The notes beneath the pieces were generated by a model that saw only the letters and a list, made by a program, of their open reading frames with translations, was not told where the DNA came from and did not search any database. From Flavobacterium hydatis (GTDB taxonomy: Bacteria > Bacteroidota > Bacteroidia > Flavobacteriales > Flavobacteriaceae), in the NCBI RefSeq assembly GCF_000737695.1, contig NZ_JPRM01000007.1:50665-114664 (forward strand): 64,000 nt of DNA, written 5' to 3'. The translations under genes were made by a program, and so were the position numbers. Shown in pieces: positions 52,749-62,533 of this stretch; within the stretch, counting starts at the first letter, position 1, and each line of letters opens with the position of its first letter.

Positions 52749-54100
52749 TAATATGCTTTTTCATCGCCTTTTAGCGTATTATAAACGGTATCAAAAATGA
52801 TTTTTATATCTAATAAAATAGACCAGTTTTCCATATAAAAAATATCGTATTTTACTCGATTGATAATGTCTTTATCAGTTTCGACTTCACCACGAAATCC
52901 GCTTGTTTGGGCTAATCCTGTAATTCCTGGCTTAACAAAATGGCGTACCATGAATTTATTAACCTGTACGGCATATCTTTCGGTATAACTAACCATATGC
53001 GGTCTTGGCCCAACTACTGACATATCATTTTTTAGAACATTAAAAAACTGAGGTAATTCGTCAATACTGGTTTTACGCATAAATCTTCCGAGTTTGGTAA
53101 CACGAACGTCGTTTTTAGTAATCTGATTCAAATGGGCTACATCATTCAATTTCATTGATCTAAACTTATAACAATCAAACTCTTTGTTATTAAGTCCATT
53201 TCGTCTTTGCTTAAAAAATATAGGCCCCTTGGTTTCTAATTTTATCAGAATAGCTAAAATTGGGGTTAACCAAGAAAGTAAACCAACTAAAATTGTTATA
53301 GAGAAAATAATATCAAAAGCACGCTTGATAACTTTATTAAATTTATCGTCTAATCGAATATCTCTTAGTTTAATGACTGGTATATAGTCATAATATTCGA
53401 ACATGAAGTTTCTGAAAAATATTTGTTTTTCGTCAGGAATAAATTTTAATGTCTTCAGGTTATTATCAGCAAAATGAATAATATCTCTCATTTGTTGTTG
53501 AGATAAATCTGTCATCGAACAATACATTTCATCTATTTTATGTACTAAAACAAAATCGAGCATTTTACTAATCTGATCTTCCTCTTCATTTTCAATATCA
53601 AAGATATGTATCAGTCTATAACCGTAATCAAGATTTTCTGTGAAGAAATTTTGTAGCGGACTAACGCTTTTACTGTTTCCCATTAAAACAACTCGCCTGG
53701 AATTACCTCCATAAAGAACTCTATATCTTTTCAGAAAAAAATAAACAGAAAACTTAATGGTTAATATCACCAAGAAAGATGCGCTAATAAAGACAATCAC
53801 TGCAGGTAAGCTTATTTTTTGAGAATAAAAATAAGCTATTGCAAATGTTATTAAGCTAAACAAAACATACTGGCTAAGTGCGCAATTTAAAATAGCAATT
53901 ACTTTGGTATATCGATATACCTCATAAAAGCCTAAATGAATTGCAATACACAGCCAAGCGACGCTTAAAGCTATAGGAAATGCTATTTGGTTAACAGGAA
54001 AATCTATTATATAAACCGCAAATACATTGATGATAATTAAATCTATCAAATATGAAAAGGGTCGGATATAACCTGAATATCTTCCTGTTTTTGTCCGCAT
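52748..54100 (-). CDS. Polyprenyl glycosylphosphotransferase (WcaJ-like)
   Basis: A 450-residue enzyme that starts repeat-unit assembly by moving a sugar-1-phosphate onto undecaprenyl phosphate. It has four N-terminal membrane helices (about 15-115), a Rossmann-like CoA-binding domain (about 135-235) and a C-terminal sugar transferase domain with KRAFDIIFS, CYKFRSMKLND and SIDELPQFFNVLKNDMSVVG with PRPHM. It starts immediately upstream of the GT2 gene and right after the decarboxylase stop. Confidence 0.92.
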   Translation of the reverse strand: MRTKTGRYSGYIRPFSYLIDLIIINVFAVYIIDFPVNQIAFPIALSVAWLCIAIHLGFYEVYRYTKVIAILNCALSQYVLFSLITFAIAYFYSQKISLPAVIVFISASFLVILTIKFSVYFFLKRYRVLYGGNSRRVVLMGNSKSVSPLQNFFTENLDYGYRLIHIFDIENEEEDQISKMLDFVLVHKIDEMYCSMTDLSQQQMRDIIHFADNNLKTLKFIPDEKQIFFRNFMFEYYDYIPVIKLRDIRLDDKFNKVIKRAFDIIFSITILVGLLSWLTPILAILIKLETKGPIFFKQRRNGLNNKEFDCYKFRSMKLNDVAHLNQITKNDVRVTKLGRFMRKTSIDELPQFFNVLKNDMSVVGPRPHMVSYTERYAVQVNKFMVRHFVKPGITGLAQTSGFRGEVETDKDIINRVKYDIFYMENWSILLDIKIIFDTVYNTLKGDEKAY

Positions 54101-55084
54101 TTATCTTATATAGTTTGAAAAATCTTTATGTTCTTCTTTAGAAAGTTCTTCTTTAGAAAGTGATTTAAAATAATCATACGTAATTTTCATACCATCGGCA
54201 CGATTTACTTTTGCTTCCCAGCCAAGTAATTCTTTTGCCTTTGTAGTATCTGGCTGGCGCTGTAATGGATCGTTTATTGGTAAAGGATGGTACACTACTT
54301 TTTGATTTGTTCCTGTAAGTTTTATAATTTCTTCAGCAAAATCTTTAATAGTAATTTCATCTGGGTTTCCAATATTAACTGGATATACATAATCTGAGTG
54401 TAGTAATCTGAAAATTCCCTCTACCTGATCATCTACATAACAAAATGAACGAGTCTGCATACCATCTCCAAAAATCGTTAAATCTTCACCACGAAGTGCC
54501 TGACCGATAAAAGCTGGAATTACTCGACCATCATTAAGTCGCATTCTTGGCCCGTAGGTATTAAAAATACGTACTATTCTGGTTTCAACCCCATGAAAAG
54601 TATGATACGCCATAGTAATCGATTCCTGAAAACGTTTAGCTTCATCATAAACTCCACGTGGTCCTATTGTATTTACGTTACCGTAATATTCTTCTGTTTG
54701 TGGGTGTACCAAAGGATCTCCATAAACTTCGGATGTTGAAGCTATCAAAATTCTTGCTTGTTTTACACGAGCCAATCCTAATAAATTATGAGTTCCTAAT
54801 GAACCTACTTTTAAGGTTTGAATAGGAATTTTTAAATAATCTATCGGACTTGCTGGTGAAGCAAAATGTAGTATATAATCTAAATCTCCAGGAACATGTA
54901 CAAATTTTGTGATATCATGATGATAAAATTCGAAACTTTCAAGTTTAAATAAATGCTCGATGTTTTTTAAATCACCAGTAATTAAATTATCCATTCCGAT
55001 AACATAATACCCTTCTTTTATAAAACGGTCGCAAAGATGTGAACCTAAAAATCCTGCTGCTCCTGTAATAAGTATTCTTTTCAT
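54101..55084 (-). CDS. UDP-glucuronate decarboxylase (UXS-type SDR)
   Basis: A 327-residue extended SDR. The start at 55084 ([21 protein letters not shown]) is chosen; the longer frame adds seven codons after the promoter. Visible are GAAGFLGSH (NAD site), [10 protein letters not shown], catalytic Tyr/Lys in YDEAKRFQE, and the UXS-type [19 protein letters not shown]. Expected reaction: UDP-glucuronate to UDP-xylose. It feeds the exopolysaccharide genes next to it. Confidence 0.9.
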   Translation of the reverse strand: MKRILITGAAGFLGSHLCDRFIKEGYYVIGMDNLITGDLKNIEHLFKLESFEFYHHDITKFVHVPGDLDYILHFASPASPIDYLKIPIQTLKVGSLGTHNLLGLARVKQARILIASTSEVYGDPLVHPQTEEYYGNVNTIGPRGVYDEAKRFQESITMAYHTFHGVETRIVRIFNTYGPRMRLNDGRVIPAFIGQALRGEDLTIFGDGMQTRSFCYVDDQVEGIFRLLHSDYVYPVNIGNPDEITIKDFAEEIIKLTGTNQKVVYHPLPINDPLQRQPDTTKAKELLGWEAKVNRADGMKITYDYFKSLSKEELSKEEHKDFSNYIR

Positions 55085-55102
55085 TGTATTTTTTGTATGT
55101 GG

Positions 55103-55110
55103 CAAATGTA
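55103..55110 (-). promoter_or_regulatory. Promoter -7 element (TACATTTG) for the exopolysaccharide trio
   Basis: TAnnTTTG on the - strand, 19 nt before the decarboxylase ATG at 55084. The three genes downstream are contiguous, so one promoter may serve all. Confidence 0.5.
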
Positions 55111-55228
55111 ATTGAATTTATAAATTACATTCTTTAAAATATTGTAATCTAATCTTTGCGATAACATCAATCGCAAATCTATATTTGTTTTATCAAGGGC
55201 ACAAAAGTACCCTTGTATTTTAGGGCTA

Positions 55229-56908
55229 TTATTTAACGTTAAAAATCTGCTCTAGAATTTTTATCGTAATCAAATATGTTGGTTTTACACCAGTTGTTCC
55301 TAATCCTCCAGAAGCCAAAGTACTTCCTGTTTCTAATGGATTATCTGATGCATAATAAGCGTATCTAACTTTTATATCATGAGGAACACTTTTTCTGATT
55401 TTAGAAGCCGATTGAATTGCTTTTTGGTAATATGATCCTTCCATTTCCAGACCAATAACACTCCAAGTCGATTCGTGAAAGAATTTTAATAAATCACGGT
55501 TTTGTAATGACGTTCCTAACACGGTAACCATTGCTCCTTCAAAAACAGCAATATCATTTCCTTCAAACATTGCTCCTTTTAATTCATTTTCAAAAAAGTA
55601 ATTATCAGCAGTTCCTTCGTTTATATGTGCTGTAGGAATCATGATATCTCCTTTTCCTCCTTCTAGAATACCTGCTTTACCCATAATCGAAACCGATTTT
55701 ACGTTAAGTAGTGTATCTTTTTTATATGGTTTTAATAACTCATCGATTGTTTCATAAGCTTGTTCTCCAAACGCATAATCCATAACAATGATTACTGGTT
55801 TTTTGTCTCCTAAATCGGCTTTAGGAAATGCTGTTTTAGACCAATCAATCTTAGCTGTATCAAATATTTGCACATCGATATTAGTTCCTGAAGTATCCAA
55901 TAACGAAATCATTCCGTTTTTTAAGGCAATTGTTTCAACATCTTTACGTATCGCATTTGCTCCCGATTTACTTAATTCTTCATAAATAAAGAAATCAGAC
56001 TTGTCCTTGAACTTAGTTTTTAGAACCGGTGTTGCAAAGATAGAATTCATTACACTGTGCATATTAGCGCTTATAACATGTATAGGACGGTCAAGAAGCG
56101 CATTTGCCTTTAAAACCTCCTTGATGTTTGTTGCCCAGATTTCTCCGTGTATATGGTGCCCTAAACGCTCACGTAAGATAGGACTGAATGTTATTGTACG
56201 TTTGTTATTTTCTACAACTTCTTCGATAGCTAGTTTTCCTAACCAGTAAATGATATGTAAAAAACGGTCTGGTTCAGCTTCTGATCCAAAAGCATCATAA
56301 ATGTTAAGAACATCCTCAAATGTCCTTCCTAAAATATTTGCAACGTGCGATATTGCTTTTTCTTTCTCTACAAGTGGTAATTTTTTAGTTTGCATTACTG
56401 CAAGTTCTAGTTTTAACCAATCGCGTGAAACTTCGCCTCCATCATCTAATAAAACTCTGTTTCTTATTTTATGAGATTCGATGAAGATAAAAGTCAAATG
56501 CGTTAAAATATCGTAGATATCAGAACGTCCGCGGGTAATTTCCACGTTCATTTGCTCCTCATCGATTCTATAGCAATTTCTTCTTCTTTTTGGAGGAACA
56601 ATTGCTTGAAAATGCGATTTAGAATATCCTTCGTCTGATGTTAAATTAATAAAACGACATTGTTCAATTCCTACTGGAAGTCGTTCTATAACATATAAAA
56701 GCCCGTTAAGTTCTACTTTCTCTTCGGCAATATTACCGTAAATTTCTGGTCGTAAAGCTAATAATGCTTCACGTAATGTATCGCCCGATATTCCCATTGG
56801 TTTATAAAAACCTCTGTTAAACAAATGACGCATTGTAATGTACATTTTTTCGATAGCAGCTGATGATTCTTGTGCTCTTGATCTCGAAATATTTTTTGAT
56901 TCTTTCAT
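55229..56908 (-). CDS. DUF6909 family protein
   Basis: A 559-residue cytoplasmic protein. The N-terminal part is basic and helical (SRSRAQESSAAIEKMYITMR). The C-terminal half has KPVIIVMDYAFGEQAYETID, KSVSIMGKAGILEGGKGDIM and TVLGTSLQNRDLLKFFHEST, which recall a phosphorylase or glycosyl-binding fold, and SWSVIGLEMEGSYYQKAI, which looks like a purine-nucleoside-phosphorylase GMEME-type motif. I recognise the family only as a Bacteroidota DUF; the enzymatic link is inference. It is separate from the decarboxylase by a 120-bp gap. Confidence 0.75.
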   Translation of the reverse strand: MKESKNISRSRAQESSAAIEKMYITMRHLFNRGFYKPMGISGDTLREALLALRPEIYGNIAEEKVELNGLLYVIERLPVGIEQCRFINLTSDEGYSKSHFQAIVPPKRRRNCYRIDEEQMNVEITRGRSDIYDILTHLTFIFIESHKIRNRVLLDDGGEVSRDWLKLELAVMQTKKLPLVEKEKAISHVANILGRTFEDVLNIYDAFGSEAEPDRFLHIIYWLGKLAIEEVVENNKRTITFSPILRERLGHHIHGEIWATNIKEVLKANALLDRPIHVISANMHSVMNSIFATPVLKTKFKDKSDFFIYEELSKSGANAIRKDVETIALKNGMISLLDTSGTNIDVQIFDTAKIDWSKTAFPKADLGDKKPVIIVMDYAFGEQAYETIDELLKPYKKDTLLNVKSVSIMGKAGILEGGKGDIMIPTAHINEGTADNYFFENELKGAMFEGNDIAVFEGAMVTVLGTSLQNRDLLKFFHESTWSVIGLEMEGSYYQKAIQSASKIRKSVPHDIKVRYAYYASDNPLETGSTLASGGLGTTGVKPTYLITIKILEQIFNVK

Positions 56909-56941
56909 TCTAAATGTAATTTTTTGAAACTTTTTTAAGTC

Positions 56942-58429
56942 TTATTCATTTTTTAATGCGTCTGCTATATCTCTATTATTAGCCAGTCGCGGGATTTTAT
57001 TTTGTCCTCCTAATTTACCTTGAGATTTCATATATTCCTGAAAACCATTTTTGGCAACTTTGGTTATAACCACCTTTTGCAAAATATTTCCAGTAATTAA
57101 ATCGTCGTAATAAATGTTTTGCTTTCGCATAGCATTATCGATTGCTTCGGCGAAAGTTAACATATTTTCTGGTTCATTTTCAAATTCTACAAACCATTCA
57201 TGATATGGTAATCCTTCTGTTGGATTTATTTGTGGCGCAACAGTAAATTCATTTATACGAATATTTGTATTTTCCATAGCCTCTTTCATAGCATTTTCGA
57301 CCTCATTACCAATAACATGCTCTCCAAATGCCGAGATATAATGCTTAATCCTTCCCGAAACAATAACTCGATGCGGATATAAGGACGTAAACTGAACGGT
57401 GTCTCCAATATTATACCCCCAAAGCCCTGCATTTGTAGATATAATCAAGACATAATTTACACCTAACTCTACCTCTCCTATTGTTAATCGTTTAGGGTTT
57501 TCGCTAAAGAACTCATCTGCTTTTATAAACTCATAAAAAATTCCTGAGTTTAATAACAAAAGCATTCCTTTAGATTTTTGAGAATCCTGATAAGCAAAGA
57601 ATCCTTCTGAAGCAGGAAATAACTCAATACTATCTACTTTTCTTCCAATCAGGTTTTCAAACTTCGCGCGATATGGTTCGTAATTAACTCCGCCATAAAT
57701 AAAGAGATTAAAGTTTTTAAACAAATCCCCTACTTTCTTCCCGCTTTTTTCCTCTAATCGCTCAAAATACATTTGTACCCAAGACGGAATTCCCGAAATA
57801 ATAGTCATATCCTTATCAATGGTTTCATCGACAATGGCATTAATTTTAGTTTCCCAATCTTCTATACAATTGGTTTCCCATGAGGGCAAACGATTTTTTT
57901 GAAGATATTTTGGTACAAAATGAGCTGCAATACCTGATAATCTTCCTAGTTTGATTCCGTTTTTTTCTATCAATTCAGGACTTCCTTGTAAGAAAATCAT
58001 TTTACCATCTACAAAATCAGCATTTCCTGTTTCATGTATATAATGCAAAATCGCATTTCTTGAAGCCTCAATATGATATGGCATTGACTCTTTGGTAAGC
58101 GGAATATATTTTGCTCCCGAAGTTGTACCAGATGTTTTAGCAAAATAAAGTGGTTGCCCTTTCCAGAGAATGTCTTTATGGCCTAATCTTACTTTATCTA
58201 TATACGGTCTTAAATCTTCGTAATCCCTTACTGGTACATGATTTTTAAAATCCTCAATGGTCTTTATTTTATCAAAGTGATGATTTTTTCCAAACTCAGT
58301 ATCTATTGCACCTTTTATCAAGCTTTTAAAGACTTTCATTTGAGTCTCAACGGGTTTTTTTGCCCAAGCCTGTGTATTGTTATAAATTTTGCTGGCAAAT
58401 AATTTTGCTGCGACTGATTTTATAGACAT
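56942..58429 (-). CDS. GH3 auxin-responsive-promoter family adenylating enzyme
   Basis: A 495-residue adenylate-forming enzyme of the GH3 family: FAKTSGTTSGAKYIPLT (phosphate loop), FIYGGVNYEPYRAKFEN, LFPASEGFFAYQD, and ALWGYNIGDTVQFTSLYP-like (here AGLWGYNIGDTVQFTS). In plants GH3 proteins join amino acids to hormones; bacterial members are widespread in Bacteroidota with unknown acyl substrates. It follows the 172-residue coiled-coil protein after 3 bp. Confidence 0.9.
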   Translation of the reverse strand: MSIKSVAAKLFASKIYNNTQAWAKKPVETQMKVFKSLIKGAIDTEFGKNHHFDKIKTIEDFKNHVPVRDYEDLRPYIDKVRLGHKDILWKGQPLYFAKTSGTTSGAKYIPLTKESMPYHIEASRNAILHYIHETGNADFVDGKMIFLQGSPELIEKNGIKLGRLSGIAAHFVPKYLQKNRLPSWETNCIEDWETKINAIVDETIDKDMTIISGIPSWVQMYFERLEEKSGKKVGDLFKNFNLFIYGGVNYEPYRAKFENLIGRKVDSIELFPASEGFFAYQDSQKSKGMLLLLNSGIFYEFIKADEFFSENPKRLTIGEVELGVNYVLIISTNAGLWGYNIGDTVQFTSLYPHRVIVSGRIKHYISAFGEHVIGNEVENAMKEAMENTNIRINEFTVAPQINPTEGLPYHEWFVEFENEPENMLTFAEAIDNAMRKQNIYYDDLITGNILQKVVITKVAKNGFQEYMKSQGKLGGQNKIPRLANNRDIADALKNE

Positions 58430-58432
58430 TCT

Positions 58433-58951
58433 TTACTTTTGTTTTTTATCACTTTTATTCTTTTTAACAGAACTAGTGTTTTCCTTTTTTTCTTCGTTTG
58501 CCACTTCCTCACGCAATTTTAATTCCTCTTTGGATGGGGTTAAATTTACATCTTCCTCTTTTACGTCAACACTCGATAAAATTGAATCTTTGTTAAATTT
58601 AGCGTATTCTAATTGGCCTGTTAATACCTTTTGAATAGATTTAATGTAAGCTTCATTTTTCTTTAACGCCACCGTTAATGAATCAGATTTTAAAGCTAAT
58701 TCAGTTGCGTTTTTCTTTAATTCTGTTGACGAATATCCTGGTATAAATTCTCTTAACGGAGTAAAAGCTATAATAAAAGTTGTAATTAATATTAAAAAAA
58801 TTGCTCCAAGAGTGGCTACCACAAAAACATTCATTAGATTTAGTTTGAAAGAAAAAATTTCTTCAAAAGTATCTTCGTTCAAAATAACCAAACGGTTTTT
58901 GACAAACAATTTCTTTCTAAACTTGATTCGTTTTAATTTTTTCTCAGACAT
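58433..58951 (-). CDS. Single-pass membrane protein with coiled coil, M23-peptidase-like N-terminus only
   Basis: A 172-residue protein with a basic N-terminus, one membrane helix (about 41-65, VFVVATLGAIFLILITTFII) and a periplasmic coiled coil (ELALKSDSLTVALKKNEAYI), then a Lys/Glu-rich tail. The N-terminal region resembles that of flavobacterial M23 peptidases, but no LytM domain follows, so it lacks the catalytic part. It may be a stand-alone anchor or regulator. It is 3 bp upstream of the GH3 gene. Confidence 0.7.
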   Translation of the reverse strand: MSEKKLKRIKFRKKLFVKNRLVILNEDTFEEIFSFKLNLMNVFVVATLGAIFLILITTFIIAFTPLREFIPGYSSTELKKNATELALKSDSLTVALKKNEAYIKSIQKVLTGQLEYAKFNKDSILSSVDVKEEDVNLTPSKEELKLREEVANEEKKENTSSVKKNKSDKKQK

Positions 58952-58968
58952 CGTGGTACTTTAATTGA

Positions 58969-58976
58969 CAAATATA
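58969..58976 (-). promoter_or_regulatory. Promoter -7 element (TATATTTG) for the 172-residue protein and GH3
   Basis: TAnnTTTG on the - strand, 18 nt before the ATG at 58951. Confidence 0.5.
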
Positions 58977-59107
58977 ATAATTAATACTGTTGATAAAACG
59001 GACAAAATGTAATAGGATGGCCTTTAAAATAGGTTTTTATTAAATATTTAACTTAACTAGAAATAAATTTTTTATAATAAAACCAATTCATATTAACTAA
59101 TTCTGTA

Positions 59108-59115
59108 TACCTTTG
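59108..59115 (+). promoter_or_regulatory. Promoter -7 element (TACCTTTG) for tatA
   Basis: TAnnTTTG 45 nt before the tatA ATG; gives a leader of about 40 nt. Confidence 0.5.
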
Positions 59116-59159
59116 CTTTTATTATATACAAATTTGCTCCGGCAATTAATTATTCAATC

Positions 59160-59342
59160 ATGGGAAGATTAGGTGTTACAGAAATCCTTGTTATATTAGC
59201 AGTTGTTTTATTACTTTTTGGAGGTAAAAAAATTCCAGAATTAATGAAAGGTTTAGGTAGTGGAATTAAAGAATTTAAAAACGCTGCTAAAGACGATAAC
59301 AAAGAACCAGCTGATAAAAAAGAAGAAGAAGAAAAAAAATAG
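59160..59342 (+). CDS. tatA: Sec-independent protein translocase subunit TatA
   Basis: A 60-residue single-helix protein: [20 protein letters not shown] (membrane helix, then hinge), amphipathic [20 protein letters not shown], and an acidic/basic tail. It is smaller than E. coli TatA (89) but of normal length for Bacteroidota. tatC is not in the neighbourhood. A terminator follows. Confidence 0.9.
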   Translation: MGRLGVTEILVILAVVLLLFGGKKIPELMKGLGSGIKEFKNAAKDDNKEPADKKEEEEKK

Positions 59343-59364
59343 ACTTTTTAGTTCTCAAGTCTTA

Positions 59365-59410
59365 AAATTCGAAATCCCAATATATTATTAGGATTTCGAA
59401 TTTTTTTGTT
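59365..59410. terminator. Bidirectional terminator after tatA and tex
   Basis: A 13-bp stem AAATTCGAAATCC / GGATTTCGAATTT (59365-59377 and 59391-59403), flanked by A and by a T-run, between the convergent tatA and tex genes. Confidence 0.85.
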
Positions 59411-61533
59411 TATAATATCATCGTCAACTGAATACGCTTCCTGTCTTCATCAACCTCAGTTACTTTAACGTCTACATGTTGATGTAGTTTTACCACTTCG
59501 TTTACATCGCTTACAAAACCAGCTTTTAGTTGTGAAATGTGAACCAATCCGCTTTCTTTAACACCAATGTCAACAAAACAACCAAAATTGGTGATGTTAT
59601 TAACAATTCCAGGTAATATCATACCTGTTTTTACATCTTTTATGGTTTTTACATTCGGATCAAATTCAAAAACCTTAGCCGATTTTCTCGGATCTAAGCC
59701 TGGTTTCTCTAATTCTTTAATGATATCCTTTAGTGTTAATAAACCTATTTCAGGCGTGATATAATTCTCAGGTTTAATTAAAGCAGTTCGCTCTTTATTG
59801 GCAATAAGATCATTAACGGTCAGTTTTAAATCTTTAGCCATTTTCTCTACAATTCCGTATGCTTCAGGATGTACCGCCGAATTATCCAACGGATTTTTTG
59901 CATTGGTGATTCTAATAAAAGCAGCTCCTTGTTGATACGCTTTATCACCCAAACGAGGAACTTTTTTTAATTGTTTACGATCTTCAAATGGACCGTTTTC
60001 TGAGCGATATTGTACAATGTTTTCGGCAAGCTTCTCTCCTATTCCACTCACGTAACTTAGTAAATGTTTACTCGCTGTGTTTATATTTATTCCAACCGAA
60101 TTCACGCAGCGAATTACGGTATTGTCAAGTTCTTCTTTTAATTTTGATTGGTCAACATCATGTTGGTACTGTCCTACTCCAATTGCTTTTGGGTCAATTT
60201 TTACTAACTCTGCCAATGGATCCGAAAGTCGTCTTCCTATAGAAACCGATCCACGAACGGTAACATCATAATCAGGAAACTCTTCTCGAGCAATTTTAGA
60301 AGCTGAATATACCGACGCTCCAGCCTCAGAAACTATAAATACCTGAACTGGTTTATCGAACGCGATTTTTTTGATAAAGAACTCTGTTTCACGCGAAGCT
60401 GTTCCGTTACCAATAGAAATTGCATCTATTTTATAAGAGTTTACCATCGAGCGAATTTTTTTCATCGCCATAGCATCTTCATGTTGTGGTGCGTGCGGAT
60501 AAATAGTTTCGTTGTATAACAAATCTCCTTTTTCGTCCAGACAAACCACTTTACAACCACTTCTAAACCCTGGATCAATAGCCAAAATTCTCTTTTCTCC
60601 CAATGGTGGAGCCAATAATAACTGCCCTAGATTATTAGCAAAAACCTGAATAGAATTCGCATCAGCTTTAGCTTTAGCTTCTTGCAACGTTTCATTTCCT
60701 ATAGCAGGATTCAACAACCGTTTATAACTGTCCTCAATCGCTAATTGTATATGTGGTGTTGTATTATTTTGTCCTTTTATAACCAATTCATCAATAACAT
60801 CATAAGCTTCATCAATATCAACTTCGACTTTCATTTTTACAAATCCTTCGTTTTCAGCACGAAGCATTGCTAATAATCGGTGTGATGGCGCTTTAGTTAA
60901 CGGTTCTGACCAATCGAAATACTGATTGAATTTTTGCGCATTCTCATCATCTTTCTTTGTCTTTACAACCTTAGTTGCAATTGTCGATTTGCGTTGGTAT
61001 AATCTACGTAATTGTTTACGAACGTATATGTTTTCGTTAATCCATTCGGCAATGATATCACGTGCGCCTTGCAAAGCAGCTTCTTCGTTAATAACTTTGT
61101 CATTAATATATTGTGTCGACAGAAAATCAACATCATCATTGCCTTGCGACATGATAATCTTAGCCAACGGCTCAAGACCATTTTCACGCGCCACATCAGC
61201 TTTTGTTTTTTTCTTCTTTTTGTACGGAAGATAAAAATCTTCTATCTCTTGTAAATCAAAACTCTGATCTATCTTTTGTTTTAATTCTGGTGTAAGTAAC
61301 TTTTGTTCTTCTATCGACTTTAAAACTGCTTCTTTACGTTTTACAATAACTTCATAATCTTTTTGGAGTTTTGCAATTTGCTCAATTACAACTTCATCAA
61401 GATTTCCCGTTGTATCTTTTCGATATCTTGAAATAAACGGAATCGTACAATCTTCCTCTAATAATTTAACTGTGTTTTGAATGTTTATTGCAGCTGTTTG
61501 AACAGATTTGGCAATGAATTGAATATTAGTCAT
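59410..61533 (-). CDS. tex: Tex family RNA-binding transcription accessory protein
   Basis: A 707-residue protein with the Tex layout: N-terminal helical domain, YqgF-like RNase H-fold domain (RILAIDPGFRSGCKVVCLDE and SIGNGTASRETEFFIKKI), a helix-hairpin-helix domain (NTASKHLLSYVSGIGEKLAE), and a C-terminal S1 domain (GMILPGIVNNITNFGCFVDI with GVKESGLVHISQL). Binds nucleic acid and affects transcription. The C-terminal S1 domain ends normally, so the protein is complete. Confidence 0.95.
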   Translation of the reverse strand: MTNIQFIAKSVQTAAINIQNTVKLLEEDCTIPFISRYRKDTTGNLDEVVIEQIAKLQKDYEVIVKRKEAVLKSIEEQKLLTPELKQKIDQSFDLQEIEDFYLPYKKKKKTKADVARENGLEPLAKIIMSQGNDDVDFLSTQYINDKVINEEAALQGARDIIAEWINENIYVRKQLRRLYQRKSTIATKVVKTKKDDENAQKFNQYFDWSEPLTKAPSHRLLAMLRAENEGFVKMKVEVDIDEAYDVIDELVIKGQNNTTPHIQLAIEDSYKRLLNPAIGNETLQEAKAKADANSIQVFANNLGQLLLAPPLGEKRILAIDPGFRSGCKVVCLDEKGDLLYNETIYPHAPQHEDAMAMKKIRSMVNSYKIDAISIGNGTASRETEFFIKKIAFDKPVQVFIVSEAGASVYSASKIAREEFPDYDVTVRGSVSIGRRLSDPLAELVKIDPKAIGVGQYQHDVDQSKLKEELDNTVIRCVNSVGININTASKHLLSYVSGIGEKLAENIVQYRSENGPFEDRKQLKKVPRLGDKAYQQGAAFIRITNAKNPLDNSAVHPEAYGIVEKMAKDLKLTVNDLIANKERTALIKPENYITPEIGLLTLKDIIKELEKPGLDPRKSAKVFEFDPNVKTIKDVKTGMILPGIVNNITNFGCFVDIGVKESGLVHISQLKAGFVSDVNEVVKLHQHVDVKVTEVDEDRKRIQLTMIL

Positions 61534-61632
61534 TCTTATTTAATTTTAACCGCAAAGATGCAAAGTGTTTTACAAAGTTTGCAATGGTTTTTGTTATTTA
61601 CTTTTTTAACGTTGTCAAAATTGAATTCAACT

Positions 61633-62451
61633 TTACTTTAGCCCTTTTTTATCTGGAGCCAAAAAGTTTTCTCCTGTTACTACACTTTTCCCCGTTTTAT
61701 CTTCTAAAGCTATACGTGCATTTTTTGCAATGGCTCCCCCCTTTTTACTTGCTTTCGCATTCTCTACAAGTCCTACTGCTTCATCACTTTCAGCAATTTG
61801 TCGGGTAGAAAGTTCGGCTAAAGCGGTAAAAATTAATTCCGCTTCAGACATATGATCTCTCAAATTTTGAGATTTTAATCCTTTTACTTCCTTATGTTTC
61901 TTTACAGATAGTCCAGTCCATTCTTGGTGAATAATATTTGTAAGCATTGCAAACTCGTCTTTCTTTTCTACTCCAGATTCTTTCCAATAATCAGTTAATT
62001 TATTACGAGTCTCCTGCCCTGTCATTCGCTGTTGAATCCATTTCTCACTACGACCTAAATTTTGCCAATTTTCACGGGCGCGATCTAAACTTTGAGCTGG
62101 ATCAGCCAATTCTTGAATTCTTTCATAACCTACTTTTGCCAACCATTGCTTAAAAGGTTCAGCTTTTGGAGAAGGAATAGATTGAATTAAACGTAATAAA
62201 GTTTCAGTATCTGCTGTGTCTGTCAACCTGTTTTTTCCGTCTTCAGCAAGCATTTTCAACTGTACGATTTTATCGTACGCTTCACTTCCTTCTGCTTTTA
62301 ACTTCTTTTTTAAGTCAGTCCAATACCTTTTAGGAATCGTACTTCCAGTTAAAATCTGAATTACATCAATTACCGAGAAATACCAAATCTCCTTTTCAGC
62401 ATCATAATGGCTTCTAACTTTTTTTTGCTCAAATAATTGTACTGGACCCAT
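61633..62451 (-). CDS. BRO-family (Bro-N) DNA-binding protein
   Basis: A 272-residue protein whose first about 105 residues are a Bro-N type domain (KVRSHYDAEKEIWYFSVIDV, then STIPKRYWTDLKKKLKAEGS). The rest resembles the long Bro/DinD-type C-terminal domain (DPAQSLDRARENWQNLGRSE, IIHQEWTGLSVKKHKEVKGL). Such proteins occur in phages and as stray chromosomal genes; DinD in E. coli interacts with RecA. No phage genes are adjacent, so this is probably a chromosomal member. Its regulator and target are unknown. Confidence 0.82.
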   Translation of the reverse strand: MGPVQLFEQKKVRSHYDAEKEIWYFSVIDVIQILTGSTIPKRYWTDLKKKLKAEGSEAYDKIVQLKMLAEDGKNRLTDTADTETLLRLIQSIPSPKAEPFKQWLAKVGYERIQELADPAQSLDRARENWQNLGRSEKWIQQRMTGQETRNKLTDYWKESGVEKKDEFAMLTNIIHQEWTGLSVKKHKEVKGLKSQNLRDHMSEAELIFTALAELSTRQIAESDEAVGLVENAKASKKGGAIAKNARIALEDKTGKSVVTGENFLAPDKKGLK

Positions 62452-62508
62452 TGATTATGAATTACATTATTTATATTCTTCACTTAAATTTTGATTCGCC
62501 TAAAATAA

Positions 62509-62516
62509 TATCTTTG
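62509..62516 (+). promoter_or_regulatory. Promoter -7 element (TATCTTTG) for the DUF1294 gene
   Basis: TAnnTTTG 18 nt before the ATG. A TTTG at 62490-62493 could be the -33 part, but the spacing (15 bp) is a little short. Confidence 0.5.
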
Positions 62517-62533
62517 TTTTTAATTTTAAGCCA

